Shown here in pieces: positions 1 to 10,868 of a DNA stretch of 52,576 bases. Each line of letters opens with the position of its first letter. Position 1 is the stretch's first letter. The stretch is from Nitrososphaera sp. Lineage in GTDB: Archaea; Thermoproteota; Nitrososphaeria; Nitrososphaerales; Nitrososphaeraceae. A model generated the notes under the pieces. The model was not told the origin of the DNA. It made no database searches and saw only the letters and a program-made list of their open reading frames with translations. Location of the stretch: the NCBI GenBank assembly GCA_025924355.1, contig JAICEE010000002.1, positions 1 through 52,576 on the forward strand, in the 5' to 3' direction. The position numbers were made by a program, and so were the translations under genes.

Positions 1-537
1 ATGCCAATAGATCCAGACTTTCCAAAAAATAATCAAGCAATTGGCAAGCACCAGCACTCAGACGGGGAGCATTTTCATTTTGTATGGGGGCCTGGGGCGT
101 CCAAAGAGGCCTTAGAGAACGAAGAGGTCAAATCTGCATATCAAACAAGAGGAGAAGAAATGGTTCCTCTAGGCGTTCATGGCACAATGGTAGCTGTCGA
201 CTGGGACTCTTGCGTTGCTGACGGCGCCTGTATTGAAGCCTGTCCGGTGCAGGTATTTCAGTGGTACAGAACAGAGAATGATGTTCCTGCAGTTGAGATG
301 GCAAATGCTACAAGCGCAGGTACAGGCAGCGGAGTCAAAGAAGAACGCAAAGACTATACAGACAAGGCAGATCCCATCAGAGAGCATGATTGTATCTGGT
401 GCATGGCTTGTGTTTCAGTGTGTCCTCCACAAGCAATCAAGGTCGACCAGGCAAATCTAGAGTTTCATGAAAAAGCTGCAGGCACATTCAATGAAGCATT
501 GTCTAAAGGTAGTGCACCTCCGCCACATGCGCATTAG
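1..537 (+). CDS. Ferredoxin, archaeal zinc-containing/7Fe-8Fe type with His-rich N-terminus
   Basis: CVADGACIEACP and CIWCMACVSVCP cluster motifs; His-rich N-terminal extension; resembles Sulfolobus-type ferredoxin. Confidence 0.9.
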   Translation: MPIDPDFPKNNQAIGKHQHSDGEHFHFVWGPGASKEALENEEVKSAYQTRGEEMVPLGVHGTMVAVDWDSCVADGACIEACPVQVFQWYRTENDVPAVEMANATSAGTGSGVKEERKDYTDKADPIREHDCIWCMACVSVCPPQAIKVDQANLEFHEKAAGTFNEALSKGSAPPPHAH

Positions 538-584
538 GATCTAATACCTGTAAAAGTTGTTAGAAGCGTTGTCACGGAAGAACA

Positions 585-1385
585 ATGAGCAAATCTGTGA
601 GGACTGACTTTAGTCTAAAGCGCCTAGTCAATAACTCCTACAAGGCTATAGATCAGGGTTTCTATGAAACAAAGCAATTATTCACCCATGACACGATAAG
701 CCTTAGAAAGGCCATCAGCTTATGTGCTCATGCTCCACTCATTGCCGAGGTTAAGTTCTCCTCGCCTTCCCAAGGAAAGATAAGGAGCAAGACAGAGCCG
801 GCAGGAATTGCAAAGACAATGGTAGACTCGGGAGCAATTGGCATATCAGTCCTAACACAGCCTTCATTGTTCGATGGCTCAATTAAATATTTGGCGACCA
901 TCAGAAAAGAACTGAAGAGAGTTCCTATACTGATGAAAGACATCACTGTCAGCACGGTCCAGATAGATGCAGGTAAGAAAGTAGGTGCAGATTGTGTGCT
1001 GCTTATCAAATCCATCTTTGACCATAACCTAGCCGAAGATTGTATGGAGAAACTTTTAGAATATGCAAAAAATAGAGGCCTTGAGGTGCTAGTTGAAGTT
1101 CATACCGAACAAGAATTTGGAGAAGTGCTCAAAGCAAAACACGATTTAGTCGGCATCAACAACCGCAACCTTGACAACCTGCAGGTAGACATTACAAACA
1201 CTGAAAAGCTGCTGAAGAGGTACAACAAGGGCAGGAGTGTCATAATTAGCGAGAGCGGCATCAGCAGTTCGGAAGACATAAAATACTTGAAGAGTGCAGG
1301 AGCAGACGCCTTTTTGGTGGGAACAAGTATAATGCAAACACCAGATATTGGTTCCAAGATCTCCGAATTGTATTATGCATTATAG
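585..1385 (+). CDS. trpC: Indole-3-glycerol-phosphate synthase
   Basis: IAEVKFSSPSQG, VGINNRNL, ISESGI motifs; next to trpB/trpA. Confidence 0.93.
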   Translation: MSKSVRTDFSLKRLVNNSYKAIDQGFYETKQLFTHDTISLRKAISLCAHAPLIAEVKFSSPSQGKIRSKTEPAGIAKTMVDSGAIGISVLTQPSLFDGSIKYLATIRKELKRVPILMKDITVSTVQIDAGKKVGADCVLLIKSIFDHNLAEDCMEKLLEYAKNRGLEVLVEVHTEQEFGEVLKAKHDLVGINNRNLDNLQVDITNTEKLLKRYNKGRSVIISESGISSSEDIKYLKSAGADAFLVGTSIMQTPDIGSKISELYYAL

Positions 1386-1433
1386 AATTAGACATCTCTT
1401 AAAATACCTCTTTGAACACTACATGATTTATCT

Positions 1434-2660
1434 TTGTTAGGAAGTTATCCCATAGATGGCAAATTTGGAAAGTATGGCGGTAAATACATACCCGAAACGT
1501 TAGCTCCGGCAATCGAGGAGCTAGAGTCCGCCTATGAGAAATATAGGAACGACCCTGACTTTCAGAATGAACTTTCTTATTATCTCACTGAATATGCTGG
1601 CAGGCCTACGCCACTTTACTTTGCCGAGAACTTGACAAAACACATAGGGGGCGCCAAGATATACCTAAAGCGCGAAGATCTTTTACATGGTGGCGCCCAC
1701 AAAACGAACAATACGCTTGGGCAGGCGCTCTTGGCAAAAAAGATGGGCAAAAAAAGGATAATTGCTGAAACTGGTGCTGGCCAACACGGTGTTGGCACAG
1801 CCATAGCATGCGCAGTGCTTGGCCTTTCTGCAGAAATATTTATGGGAGCTAAGGACTTTGAGCGACAAAAGCTGAACGTCTTTAGAATGAAACTATTGGG
1901 AGCAAACGTTTATCCTGTTGAGTCAGGCAGCAAGACCCTAAAAGACGCAATAAATGAGGCAATCCGTGACTGGATAGCCAACGTAAAGACCACGTACTAC
2001 CTAATTGGCTCAGCAGTAGGCCCCCATCCTTATCCGATGATGGTCAGGGACTTTCAAAGTGTGATTGGGGGAGAAATAAAACAGCAGATTTGGGAAATCG
2101 AAGGAACTATGCCCAACGCTGTAGTTGCATGTGTTGGTGGAGGAAGCAACGCTATAGGCTCATTCTATACATTTCTTGATAATAAGGATGTGAGGCTATA
2201 TGGCGTAGAAGCAGGAGGCAAAGGAATCAAGTCGGGAATGCACTCAGCAAGTCTTGCAGCTGGCTCGGAAGGCGTCTTACACGGCATGTTCACCCGTCTA
2301 TTGCAGGATGAGTGTGGACAAGTCGTTGAAACCCACAGTATATCTGCTGGACTTGATTATCCTGGCGTCGGACCAGAGCATGCAATGCTCAAAGAGCTCA
2401 AACGTGCAATATACGCTGCGTCTACAGACCAGGAGGCCATTGAAGGATTCATTGCGTTGTCCAGATTAGAAGGGATAATCCCTGCTCTGGAGCCATCACA
2501 TGCAATTTCATATGCAATGAAGCTTGCGAAGGAAATGAAAAAGGACGACATTATAGTAGTCACCCTTTCTGGTCGAGGAGACAAGGATGTGGAAATAGTT
2601 CAAGATTATCTCAACAAGAACAAGAATAATAGAAAGAAAAAGACTAAACATGCAAAATAG
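1434..2660 (+). CDS. trpB: Tryptophan synthase beta subunit (TrpB1 type), TTG start
   Basis: [44 protein letters not shown]. Confidence 0.96.
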   Translation: MLGSYPIDGKFGKYGGKYIPETLAPAIEELESAYEKYRNDPDFQNELSYYLTEYAGRPTPLYFAENLTKHIGGAKIYLKREDLLHGGAHKTNNTLGQALLAKKMGKKRIIAETGAGQHGVGTAIACAVLGLSAEIFMGAKDFERQKLNVFRMKLLGANVYPVESGSKTLKDAINEAIRDWIANVKTTYYLIGSAVGPHPYPMMVRDFQSVIGGEIKQQIWEIEGTMPNAVVACVGGGSNAIGSFYTFLDNKDVRLYGVEAGGKGIKSGMHSASLAAGSEGVLHGMFTRLLQDECGQVVETHSISAGLDYPGVGPEHAMLKELKRAIYAASTDQEAIEGFIALSRLEGIIPALEPSHAISYAMKLAKEMKKDDIIVVTLSGRGDKDVEIVQDYLNKNKNNRKKKTKHAK

Positions 2661-3462
2661 AATTGCTGAAAAATTCTGTGAGCTGGCTGAAAAAGGCGAA
2701 AGTGCTCTTATTTGCTACGTAGTTGCAGGGTACCCAGACCCTGAAACTTCAAAACAGGTAATCAACGCCTTAGTGAATGGCGGTGCCGATATTATCGAAG
2801 TGGGGATACCTTTTTCAGACCCTATAGCTGACGGTCCCACTATACAAGCAGCTTCAAACGCTGCGCTGAGGAAAGGTATGACACCAAATAAGGCTCTCCA
2901 TGTAGTAAGAAGTGTAAGAAAGCAGCACCCAAATCTTCCCTTGCTTGCAATGACTTATTCGAACATCCTTGTCAGGGCAGGCATGAAAAAATTCATGTCT
3001 AATGCCAAGCACTGTGGACTTGATGGGTTCATATTGCCAGACATGCCCGTCGAGGAGGCAGATATATATTTGTTAACGGCTTCGAAGCTTAACCTTGCTA
3101 CTGTATTCCTTGTATCGCCAAACACATCCGAGGCAAGACTGCGCGAAATTGTTGCTAGGACTACCGGCTTCCTATATGTTGTATCAGTTTATGGCATAAC
3201 TGGTGCCCGCAGTTCTTTTCAGAAATACACTCTGGACACAATCAGGACAGTTAAGCAGGTTGCTGGAGCAAAAGTCCCTGTGGCAGTAGGCTTTGGAATA
3301 AGCAGGCCGGCCCACGCTAAAAATATGATAGCTGCTGGCGCAGAGGCAATTATTGTAGGTAGTGCAGTCATTAACAAAATATCGGAGGGCTCAGGGAAAA
3401 AGATGCTCAATGATCTGCAGAATTTTGCAAGGTCTATGAAAAAGGCCTGTAAAAATGAGTAG
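2650..3462 (+). CDS. trpA: Tryptophan synthase alpha subunit
   Basis: [22 protein letters not shown] motif; overlaps the trpB 3' end. Confidence 0.96.
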   Translation: MQNRIAEKFCELAEKGESALICYVVAGYPDPETSKQVINALVNGGADIIEVGIPFSDPIADGPTIQAASNAALRKGMTPNKALHVVRSVRKQHPNLPLLAMTYSNILVRAGMKKFMSNAKHCGLDGFILPDMPVEEADIYLLTASKLNLATVFLVSPNTSEARLREIVARTTGFLYVVSVYGITGARSSFQKYTLDTIRTVKQVAGAKVPVAVGFGISRPAHAKNMIAAGAEAIIVGSAVINKISEGSGKKMLNDLQNFARSMKKACKNE

Positions 3463-3500
3463 GACAAAATACATTAACACAAGCTGCAAGAAACTATGCA

Positions 3501-4265
3501 ATGAATGAGAGAGAGCTCAAATCGCTATTTTGTAGCTCGCTAAGATCGAATCATCTCAAGAACAATGATCTTATACCAACGTCCGAAATAAGGATAGTTG
3601 AAGAGGCGCACTGCCGCAGCTTTGACCTTTTGATCGCAGCTGTGACCAAGGAACCTGATGATATACATGACTATGCTCAGTACAACAACATCCTTGTACG
3701 AACACATCTGCTTAAACAATTTGCTCGCCAGGAAAAATGCAGAATAGATTGCATCAGATTTTATCCTGTCGAAATCAAGTCAGACGATGACGTATTAGAC
3801 GAGCGCCTGCCAAAGCAGATAATAGACGCAATATTGGCCTTTGGGCTATCTATACTGGTCCTTGACAAGAAACATTCGAAAGTAGCCCGCGCTCTTGGCA
3901 AATTCTTGCCAACCACTCTGATATGCTATACGGGCATCGATGACCACTTCGAAGTGGTTACAAGGTTTGATCATCTTATTTCAAGCGGTGTTCTCAATCT
4001 TAAAAAGACCATCTTAGCTAAGGCACTAGAGGGCAGTAATACCGGCAGTAAAGCCTATAGCCGCCTTGTCGCGCTAGAGCGTATATTTCAAAAAATTATC
4101 TTCAATCAGCTCTACTTTGAGAATCTAGGCATGACTGAATCAGAATTAGAATTTTTACAAATGATAACAGGTATTAGACCACCCTCGTGTTCGTCCCAAG
4201 AAATGAAAAAATTATCAAAGCTAATAAAGGAAACAGCAAATACAAAGATGACAGATTATATTTAG
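3501..4265 (+). CDS. Hypothetical protein, possible PD-(D/E)XK nuclease fold
   Basis: Long ORF; SFDLLIAA ... FYPVEIKSDDDVLDERLPKQI resembles D...ExK nuclease core. Confidence 0.6.
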   Translation: MNERELKSLFCSSLRSNHLKNNDLIPTSEIRIVEEAHCRSFDLLIAAVTKEPDDIHDYAQYNNILVRTHLLKQFARQEKCRIDCIRFYPVEIKSDDDVLDERLPKQIIDAILAFGLSILVLDKKHSKVARALGKFLPTTLICYTGIDDHFEVVTRFDHLISSGVLNLKKTILAKALEGSNTGSKAYSRLVALERIFQKIIFNQLYFENLGMTESELEFLQMITGIRPPSCSSQEMKKLSKLIKETANTKMTDYI

Positions 4266-4369
4266 GCTTGATTTTACAACCATTCCATTTAACTATAATA
4301 GTCTTTAATTCGGTCTTAGAGTACATTCATACTATCCGTTATTATTTGATGTGTTTAACTATTACTCAA

Positions 4370-4519
4370 ATGAGTCTTCTGTTAGAAGAGGAAGAACAAA
4401 TAGAGGGAGTGCCGGTGTGCGGTGCAAACCTGTCATCACCAGTAGTCGACACTGCGTACTACATTGATGAAGTCCACTACAGTGTAGGAAACAGGATGTA
4501 CATTGAGAATGCAGACTAG
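4370..4519 (+). CDS. Small hypothetical acidic protein (MSLLLEEEEQIEGVPVCGANL...)
   Basis: Internal ATG of the 4187-4519 ORF; ends overlapping the next ORF. Confidence 0.45.
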   Translation: MSLLLEEEEQIEGVPVCGANLSSPVVDTAYYIDEVHYSVGNRMYIENAD

Positions 4520-4781
4520 AAAGAACAACCCCCAAGTTCCTGACATAGATGAAGAGCGGGATATAGAGTTAGAGAACATAATAGGAAACCTGATGATAGC
4601 GCAATATCAAGTTGATAAGTTGCGCTCTAGGCTGAGCGAGCGTGTCGGAGGATACGGCTCTGCTGGCAACAAAAAGGCTTCTGCACATATTTTCAAACAC
4701 AACGAAAAATGGTATAAGGTAACAATTCGAGTCGATGAGATGGCAATAAGTCAACGCGAGATGTCTGACGATATCAAATAA
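4503..4781 (+). CDS. Hypothetical protein, 92 aa
   Basis: ORF, overlaps the upstream small ORF. Confidence 0.55.
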   Translation: MRMQTRKNNPQVPDIDEERDIELENIIGNLMIAQYQVDKLRSRLSERVGGYGSAGNKKASAHIFKHNEKWYKVTIRVDEMAISQREMSDDIK

Positions 4782-4812
4782 CGCGCGACTACCAGCACAC
4801 CAAATTTTTTTC

Positions 4813-5145
4813 TTAAAATGGGAGCACGATCCCTGAATTGTCGCGTGAATAGTGTATAAAATTCAGTGGTACCTGTAGCTTTATGCCACCGCGCTCCACA
4901 ATGACTTCGATTTCATCAAGTGAATCTGATGCTTCAGTGCCCTCTAGTTTCTTTATGATTACATGAATTGATTCATGAGAAATGAGGGGCTCCATGAAAG
5001 GTTCTGCGATCTTGAGAAAGTTGTTAATACCAGCCTTTGCTTCTTGCTCGGACTGTATAATTAGCATAGTCTGATCATGATATGTAAAATATCCCACTAT
5101 TGAACCGTCAACAGAACAACCAAACGCAAAATCATTTATCCCCAT
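4813..5145 (-). CDS. Hypothetical protein, 110 aa
   Basis: ORF with normal composition. Confidence 0.6.
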   Translation of the reverse strand: MGINDFAFGCSVDGSIVGYFTYHDQTMLIIQSEQEAKAGINNFLKIAEPFMEPLISHESIHVIIKKLEGTEASDSLDEIEVIVERGGIKLQVPLNFIHYSRDNSGIVLPF

Positions 5146-5186
5146 ATTATGATCGATTTATTTACCTGCATGTAGGGTAAACCAAA

Positions 5187-6074
5187 TTAATCTTTATCAC
5201 CATAAAGAAGTTTCAATTCGTCAAAGCTAAGCTTTGATCCTGCTTGCAGCTTTTTCTTTGCTTCTTCCTTTACTTTGAAAAGGGCGTCACTTTGATCGAC
5301 ATAGCCGTACTCCTTTCTCTGCTTTCGCCTCATCTCGGACATTGAATCAAGCCGAGCATTGATTGCATCAAATTGCTTTGCGATGCTGTCGTATCTTGTT
5401 AGGTAAGATTGATGCTCTGAGGTTAGCTTTCTTTTCGAATCATACAAGTTATCCAGTACGGCATTTATATTAGAAATCTTGCTTCGAAGCGAGTTGCGCT
5501 CATCATTTAGCTGCTTTGTGATATTGTTGAGCTTAGCAGATTCCTGAGTCAGTTGGGAGAATTGCTCTTGTATGGTATGCGTAGCCTTGATTGCCTCCAA
5601 TTTCATCGTGGCGTCCTTTATCCGAGATAAAATCTCGTTCTTTTCACGTTCACTCTTGTAGTCTTTGGCATCGATTATATCTTGATTCTTTTGTACTATG
5701 GCCTGCAATTCCTCTCCTTTTTCTGAAGGGAGCCGAGCCTCCATCATTGAAAGAAAGTTCCTTGATTTTGATAGTTTTTCGCTGACTGACAAAAGCTCAG
5801 AGTTCTGACTATCTACTTCAAAGCGTATTTTCTTTAGCCTCTCGGTTTGAGCATCAATAAGACCCCTCTGCTCCTTGATGCTGTTACCTATCGAGCGGAG
5901 TTCGTTCCTGTCAATGTCAATAATCTTGTCTGACAGCTCTTTGAGCTCGTTGGTAAGTTGGCGCTTTTTTGCAACGAGATCATTCCAGCCAAGAGACTCG
6001 AAATCTTTCTCCGACAATGGAATATGGCTTAAAGAAGATGATATAAAAATATAGCAGGTCTGAAGAACACACAA
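5187..6074 (-). CDS. Coiled-coil protein (COG1340-like)
   Basis: Extended heptad-rich Lys/Glu/Leu sequence, ending KLQAGSKLSFDELKLLYGDKD. Confidence 0.7.
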   Translation of the reverse strand: MCVLQTCYIFISSSLSHIPLSEKDFESLGWNDLVAKKRQLTNELKELSDKIIDIDRNELRSIGNSIKEQRGLIDAQTERLKKIRFEVDSQNSELLSVSEKLSKSRNFLSMMEARLPSEKGEELQAIVQKNQDIIDAKDYKSEREKNEILSRIKDATMKLEAIKATHTIQEQFSQLTQESAKLNNITKQLNDERNSLRSKISNINAVLDNLYDSKRKLTSEHQSYLTRYDSIAKQFDAINARLDSMSEMRRKQRKEYGYVDQSDALFKVKEEAKKKLQAGSKLSFDELKLLYGDKD

Positions 6075-6299
6075 GTCTGTCTATAACATAAAGATCATCA
6101 TCTGTGTGGTCTGGTCTAACACAACCCATAGGTTAAAGCTTCCTCACCTTCGCAGCCTTAATAATTAATGCACAAACTCTCTATATGTTCTCTCAATTTC
6201 TGAGGACAGTTGTCTCAATCGAAAGAAGAGAAAGCTCATAGAGCCCCTCCCCCTCCGGTGCACCATTCATTATATAGTTCCTCTAAAAAATACTATACA

Positions 6300-7325
6300 A
6301 TGGCAAATACGTCAAGAAATGTAGCAGAATTAGAGATAGGGGATATTGAAGGTATTGGGCCCACTACAGCCCGCAAAATGAAGGAAGCAGGAATAAGTTC
6401 AGTTATGGAGCTGGCGACAGCAATACCAGAGGAGCTCGCTACAGATTTGGGCGGCTCAAAAGAAACTGCTGCTACCTTCATCATGGCAGCGCAAAAGCTG
6501 CTAAGGGAGAGCGGCATACTTGACAATGAATTTACTACTGCAGATGTTGAGCTTGAAAAGAGAAAGTCTCTTTTGCGCTGCAGCACTGGAGCAAAATCGC
6601 TAGACGAATTGCTACTTGGCGGCATTGAGACTCAAGCAATTACAGAGTTTTACGGTGAATTTGGAAGTGGTAAATCACAGATATGCCACACCCTATGTGT
6701 CACTGCCCAGCTGCCGGTAGAACAAGGCGGGCTTGGAGGCGGAGCCATATTGATTGACACTGAAGGAACATTTAGACCGGAAAGAGTCGATCAAATAGCA
6801 AGAGCAAGAGGTCTAGACCCAAGTGAAATACTGAAGAAGGTAGCAATATGCAAGGCTTATAACAGCAGCCATCTTGAGCTAATAGTTAAGTCGATGGGCA
6901 AATACATCGACGACTTTAAGGCCAAAATGATAATAATTGATAGCATCATTTCGCTCCACCGCGCCGAGTTTGCTGGCCGAGGCACCCTAGCAGATAGGCA
7001 GCAGCGACTCAACAGCATCATGCATAAGCTGGTAAAGATCGCTGAGATTTATAATGTGGCAATCATTGTTACAAACCAAGTTCAGTCTACGCCAGACACA
7101 TTCTTTGGAGACCCAACCAAACCAGCGGGCGGAAACGTAATCGGACATGCATCAACATATAGGATATACCTGCGCAAGGCTGGCAATGACAGAATAGCCA
7201 AGATAATTGACTCGCCATATCACCCATACTCTGATGTCAGATTCACTGTCAATGAAAAGGGCATTGACGATATTGACTCAGAAGTGCCAAAGAAAAGGAC
7301 AGCAAGAGAAAAAGAGGACGACTAG
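6300..7325 (+). CDS. radA: DNA repair and recombination protein RadA
   Basis: HhH domain (LEIGDIEGIGPTTARKMKEAGI), Walker A GEFGSGKSQ, VTNQVQ; ATG at 6300 preferred over the upstream TTG. Confidence 0.96.
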   Translation: MANTSRNVAELEIGDIEGIGPTTARKMKEAGISSVMELATAIPEELATDLGGSKETAATFIMAAQKLLRESGILDNEFTTADVELEKRKSLLRCSTGAKSLDELLLGGIETQAITEFYGEFGSGKSQICHTLCVTAQLPVEQGGLGGGAILIDTEGTFRPERVDQIARARGLDPSEILKKVAICKAYNSSHLELIVKSMGKYIDDFKAKMIIIDSIISLHRAEFAGRGTLADRQQRLNSIMHKLVKIAEIYNVAIIVTNQVQSTPDTFFGDPTKPAGGNVIGHASTYRIYLRKAGNDRIAKIIDSPYHPYSDVRFTVNEKGIDDIDSEVPKKRTAREKEDD

Positions 7326-7326
7326 A

Positions 7327-8406
7327 TCAGAGAAGAGAAAACTTTTTCTCTGCTTCTTTTAATTTTTCCAAATCTCCGCAGTATCTTATCATCTGCGACA
7401 ACTTATCCCTCGCTTTGCCGCTTTTTATGGCATCTCTTGCACATTCCACACCTTCTTTAAGATTGGAGGCAATTTTGCCGACTACAAGCGCGGCAGCCGC
7501 ATTGAGAACCACAATATCCATTTTTTCTCTGCAACCCTCGCCATAAATTGCCTTCAGAGTGGTCATAATAGAATCCATTTTTGAAGTCACTACCAATTGC
7601 TCTGGCTTAGCTACTTCCATCCCGACTGCGTTAGGATGAAGGCGTATCCTTCTTGTTGTGTGATTTTGACTTGAAATCCAATAGATGTCATTTTGGCAAG
7701 TGTTTGAAAGCTCGTCAAAACCATCATGGGCATAAACTATTATAGCTTCGTTGAGATACCCAGTGCATACTTCAGAGAAAACTTGTAGGAGTTGTGGCTC
7801 AAAGACTCCAATGAGCTGACCAGATATGTTAGTACAAGGGTTGCTCAGCGGTCCGATCTTGTTGAATACCGTCCTGATCCCAATAGTCTTTCTTACCGCG
7901 GCGACATTTTTCATTGATGGGTGGAATAGTGGAGCAAAGAGAAATCCTATGCCAGTGTTCTCTATGCAAGATTGAACCTTCGCAGGTGGAGCATTCAGAT
8001 CAAGACCAATGTACTCAAGAAAGTCTGCACTACCGCAGACGCTAGAAGCTGACCTGTTGCCGTGCTTGGCCACCTTGGCAGAGGCTGCAGATGCCACTAT
8101 GGCTGCTGCGGTGCTGATGTTGAATGACCTTATTGAGTCGCCTCCTGTTCCACAGGTATCAATGAGCGATCCGCTTACTTGAGGTGTTATCTTGGCCGAG
8201 TGGTTTTTTAATGAAATAAGAATTGATCTAAGCTCGTCAGATGTCTCCCCTTTCATCGTAAGAGCCACAAGAAAAGCCGCGACAGCCGTCTCAGGAACCA
8301 TTGCACCAAGGATCGCGTCAAGGGCTTGAGTGACTTCTGCAGCTGATAGGTCTGTCTTTGCGACCAGCTTTTTTATTTCAGGTCGCAAATCAGTCGAAAC
8401 GCTCAT
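7327..8406 (-). CDS. trpD: Anthranilate phosphoribosyltransferase
   Basis: DTCGTGGDSIRSFNISTA, KHGNRSASSVCGSADFLE. Confidence 0.95.
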   Translation of the reverse strand: MSVSTDLRPEIKKLVAKTDLSAAEVTQALDAILGAMVPETAVAAFLVALTMKGETSDELRSILISLKNHSAKITPQVSGSLIDTCGTGGDSIRSFNISTAAAIVASAASAKVAKHGNRSASSVCGSADFLEYIGLDLNAPPAKVQSCIENTGIGFLFAPLFHPSMKNVAAVRKTIGIRTVFNKIGPLSNPCTNISGQLIGVFEPQLLQVFSEVCTGYLNEAIIVYAHDGFDELSNTCQNDIYWISSQNHTTRRIRLHPNAVGMEVAKPEQLVVTSKMDSIMTTLKAIYGEGCREKMDIVVLNAAAALVVGKIASNLKEGVECARDAIKSGKARDKLSQMIRYCGDLEKLKEAEKKFSLL

Positions 8407-8999
8407 TTTTTCACCATAGATATGAAGTTCAGGAGCATCCTTCGCCCTTCGCCTGTAAGGACAGACTCGGGGTGAAATTGAACGCCTTCCATAAGGTAAT
8501 GCCTATGTCGGATGCCCATTATCTCGCCATCATCTATAGCTCTTGCAGTAACTTCAAGGCATGATGGGAAGGTGTCCTTATCAGCTACCAGTGAATGATA
8601 GCGGGTGGCCTTGAATGGATTAGCAACATTTTCAAAGAGCCTGTCGGATGTATATTGTACCAGGCTTGTCTTGCCGTGCCTGATTTTTTTGGCATTTATG
8701 ACTTTGCCACCAAAAGCGTGGACAATGCCTTGATGTCCAAGGCAGACGCCTAATATCGGGATCCTATGTCCAAGTTCCTCGATGACATCTGTACACACGC
8801 CAAAGTACTTGCGGTCTGCCGGGTGACCAGGTCCAGGAGATATCACTATTGCATCAGGATCCATTTTCACAATATCCTCTAGTGTTATCCTATCATTTCT
8901 TAAAACTGTCGGCTCAGTTCTTAGTTCACCCAATAACTGGGCAAGGTTGTATACAAAAGAATCGTAATTATCGATAACGAGTATTTTCACCCAAAACAC
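8403..8999 (-). CDS. trpG: Anthranilate synthase component II (glutamine amidotransferase)
   Basis: GVCLGHQGI, QFHPESVLT; 4-nt overlap with trpD. Confidence 0.94.
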   Translation of the reverse strand: MFWVKILVIDNYDSFVYNLAQLLGELRTEPTVLRNDRITLEDIVKMDPDAIVISPGPGHPADRKYFGVCTDVIEELGHRIPILGVCLGHQGIVHAFGGKVINAKKIRHGKTSLVQYTSDRLFENVANPFKATRYHSLVADKDTFPSCLEVTARAIDDGEIMGIRHRHYLMEGVQFHPESVLTGEGRRMLLNFISMVKK

Positions 9000-9206
9000 C
9001 TACCTGAGGCTAAAGAATCAGTTAGACCAAGACCCTTAAAGGTGCCAAAATCGACCGCCTCTTTGCATAGTCTCCATAATTGTGGAGCGCTTTACCGTAT
9101 TTAAGTTTACTGCACCGATAAGAAATTTGCTAAAGCATTCAGGAATATATATAATACATACAAACTATTTGAATCTCGTAATAAACCTCGTGTGATTGTT
9201 TTGGTA

Positions 9207-10247
9207 AGGGTGTTCATTAACGGGTATGGAAATATTGGGCGCCGTCTTGCAAGCGCGCTGGCAGTCGACAAAGAGATCCAGTTAGTCGGCGTTGCAAAAT
9301 ATAGCATAGACGACAAGGTGAAGGAGGCAATGGAAAACCGCTATGATGTTTACGTCCCAAAGGAAGCAATAGGAAGATTCAAAGAACAAGGCTATAATGT
9401 GACAGGCTCAATTGAAGAGGCAGTCGAGCAATGCGATTTGGTAGTAGATGCGGCAAAGGAAGGAGCAGGGTACGACAATAAGAAGAACTTCTATGAGCCT
9501 CTGAACAAACCTGCAATATTTCAGGGAGGAGAAGAAAGGAATGGCGAACGGGCTGTAGCAGATATGATCCATAACTCACGTGTTAACTATGACAAGGCTG
9601 CAGGCAAGACATATGTCATACAAGGCAGCTGTAATGTATCCGGCATGGGCAGGGTAATGCAGCCACTGATTCAAGAGTTTGGCGATAGGATCAAGCGCTT
9701 CGATATCGAACTTGTCAGAAGGTGGGCAGACCTTGAAGACACCAAGGCCGTCAAAGACTCAATTGAGTGGGACAGGAATCCTCATCATCAAGATGATGTT
9801 AAGGACTTTATCCCCAACGCTAACCTTTATGTCGATGCTTTCAAGGTACCCTCAAGGATGATGCACCTACACCAGATGTTTGTTAGGTTTAGTGACGGGG
9901 TTATGCCAACCAAAGATGAAATACTAGAATGCTTCCGAGACGAGTTTGGAGTCGCAATTATCAGCTCAGCCAAGGGCACAGGAGATGTTAGAAGAAAGGC
10001 TCTGGAGCTTGGATTTCCTCATGGTGACACTAACATGGTGCATATTCACCAAGATATCTTGAGAGTTCAAGGTGATACGGTCAAAATAGCTTACTCTGAT
10101 GACCAGACAGGCATGGTGATACCGGAGAACCATCTACTCATTCAGTCGATGGTATTTAGGCGATCTAGAGAAGAGGCACTTAAGAGAGCTGACAATCTAT
10201 TTCAGATGAGCAAGAGGCGGACGATATTAGAACAGGAATTTAAATGA
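9207..10247 (+). CDS. gap: Type II (archaeal) glyceraldehyde-3-phosphate dehydrogenase; start 9192 or 9207
   Basis: VFINGYGNIGRRLA; QGSCNVSGMGRVM catalytic Cys region. Confidence 0.92.
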   Translation, partial: RVFINGYGNIGRRLASALAVDKEIQLVGVAKYSIDDKVKEAMENRYDVYVPKEAIGRFKEQGYNVTGSIEEAVEQCDLVVDAAKEGAGYDNKKNFYEPLNKPAIFQGGEERNGERAVADMIHNSRVNYDKAAGKTYVIQGSCNVSGMGRVMQPLIQEFGDRIKRFDIELVRRWADLEDTKAVKDSIEWDRNPHHQDDVKDFIPNANLYVDAFKVPSRMMHLHQMFVRFSDGVMPTKDEILECFRDEFGVAIISSAKGTGDVRRKALELGFPHGDTNMVHIHQDILRVQGDTVKIAYSDDQTGMVIPENHLLIQSMVFRRSREEALKRADNLFQMSKRRTILEQEFK

Positions 10248-10293
10248 ATATATATATCCAAGCTTTGAATTATTTTCTCCTTTTTCATCAATC

Positions 10294-10309
10294 AGAGAGA
10301 GAGAGAGAG
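10294..10309. repeat. (AG)8 simple repeat
   Basis: agagagagagagagag read directly. Confidence 0.9.
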
Positions 10310-10341
10310 CAGAGTCATAAAGGACAACTGATTAATATTGC

Positions 10342-10387
10342 TCTAGAATCCTATTTTTATTCCAAAATCTAGTTTCTGGATTCTAGA
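10342..10387. repeat. Inverted repeat TCTAGAATCC ... GGATTCTAGA (10-bp arms, 26-nt spacer)
   Basis: Read directly; intergenic, downstream of gap. Confidence 0.8.
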
Positions 10388-10738
10388 AGGATTTCTGGCT
10401 CTTAGATGTAAAAATATACAGCCTGCACATCAAAGCCTCACTATGCTATCAGCTGGCATGAAATTACCTTTGATATGAGTAACTTCGCTTTCAAAAAATT
10501 TCATCGAATATTGACTAGCATGAATTTCCATACTTTAGTTCCCCATAAGGGAAGCAATATGTTTTATGTATGGTTTGCTTTGGTGGTGATATTATCTTTT
10601 TGTCAGGATGCTATTGACCGGTAGAGGTGATAGTATTAAAGCGTGAAGCTGTTCTGTCCAAACCATTCCAAAAAACGCAGACACACAGGCAGAACGATTC
10701 AAATAGTGTTTCGATCTATAGCAGGTTGGTTAGCTTAA

Positions 10739-10864
10739 GTGCAATCAAGTAAGGAATGCGCTCTCTGTGCAACTACACTTCCCATCGACAGTGAGATTAG
10801 TATTTGCAACGAATGCATCAAATGTGCTGACTGCTGTGTTGGCCTTGAAAAGTTGAAGGAATAA
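10739..10864 (+). CDS. 41-aa Cys-rich probable zinc-binding protein (GTG start)
   Basis: M(V)QSSKECALCATTLPIDSEISICNECIKCADCCVGLEKLKE*; two CxxC motifs plus CxxCC; convergent to the CBS gene. Confidence 0.6.
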   Translation: MQSSKECALCATTLPIDSEISICNECIKCADCCVGLEKLKE

Positions 10865-10868
10865 AAGA

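Noticed and set aside
10294-10309. (AG)8 microsatellite as functional element
   Set aside because: Short simple repeat, intergenic, no supporting context.
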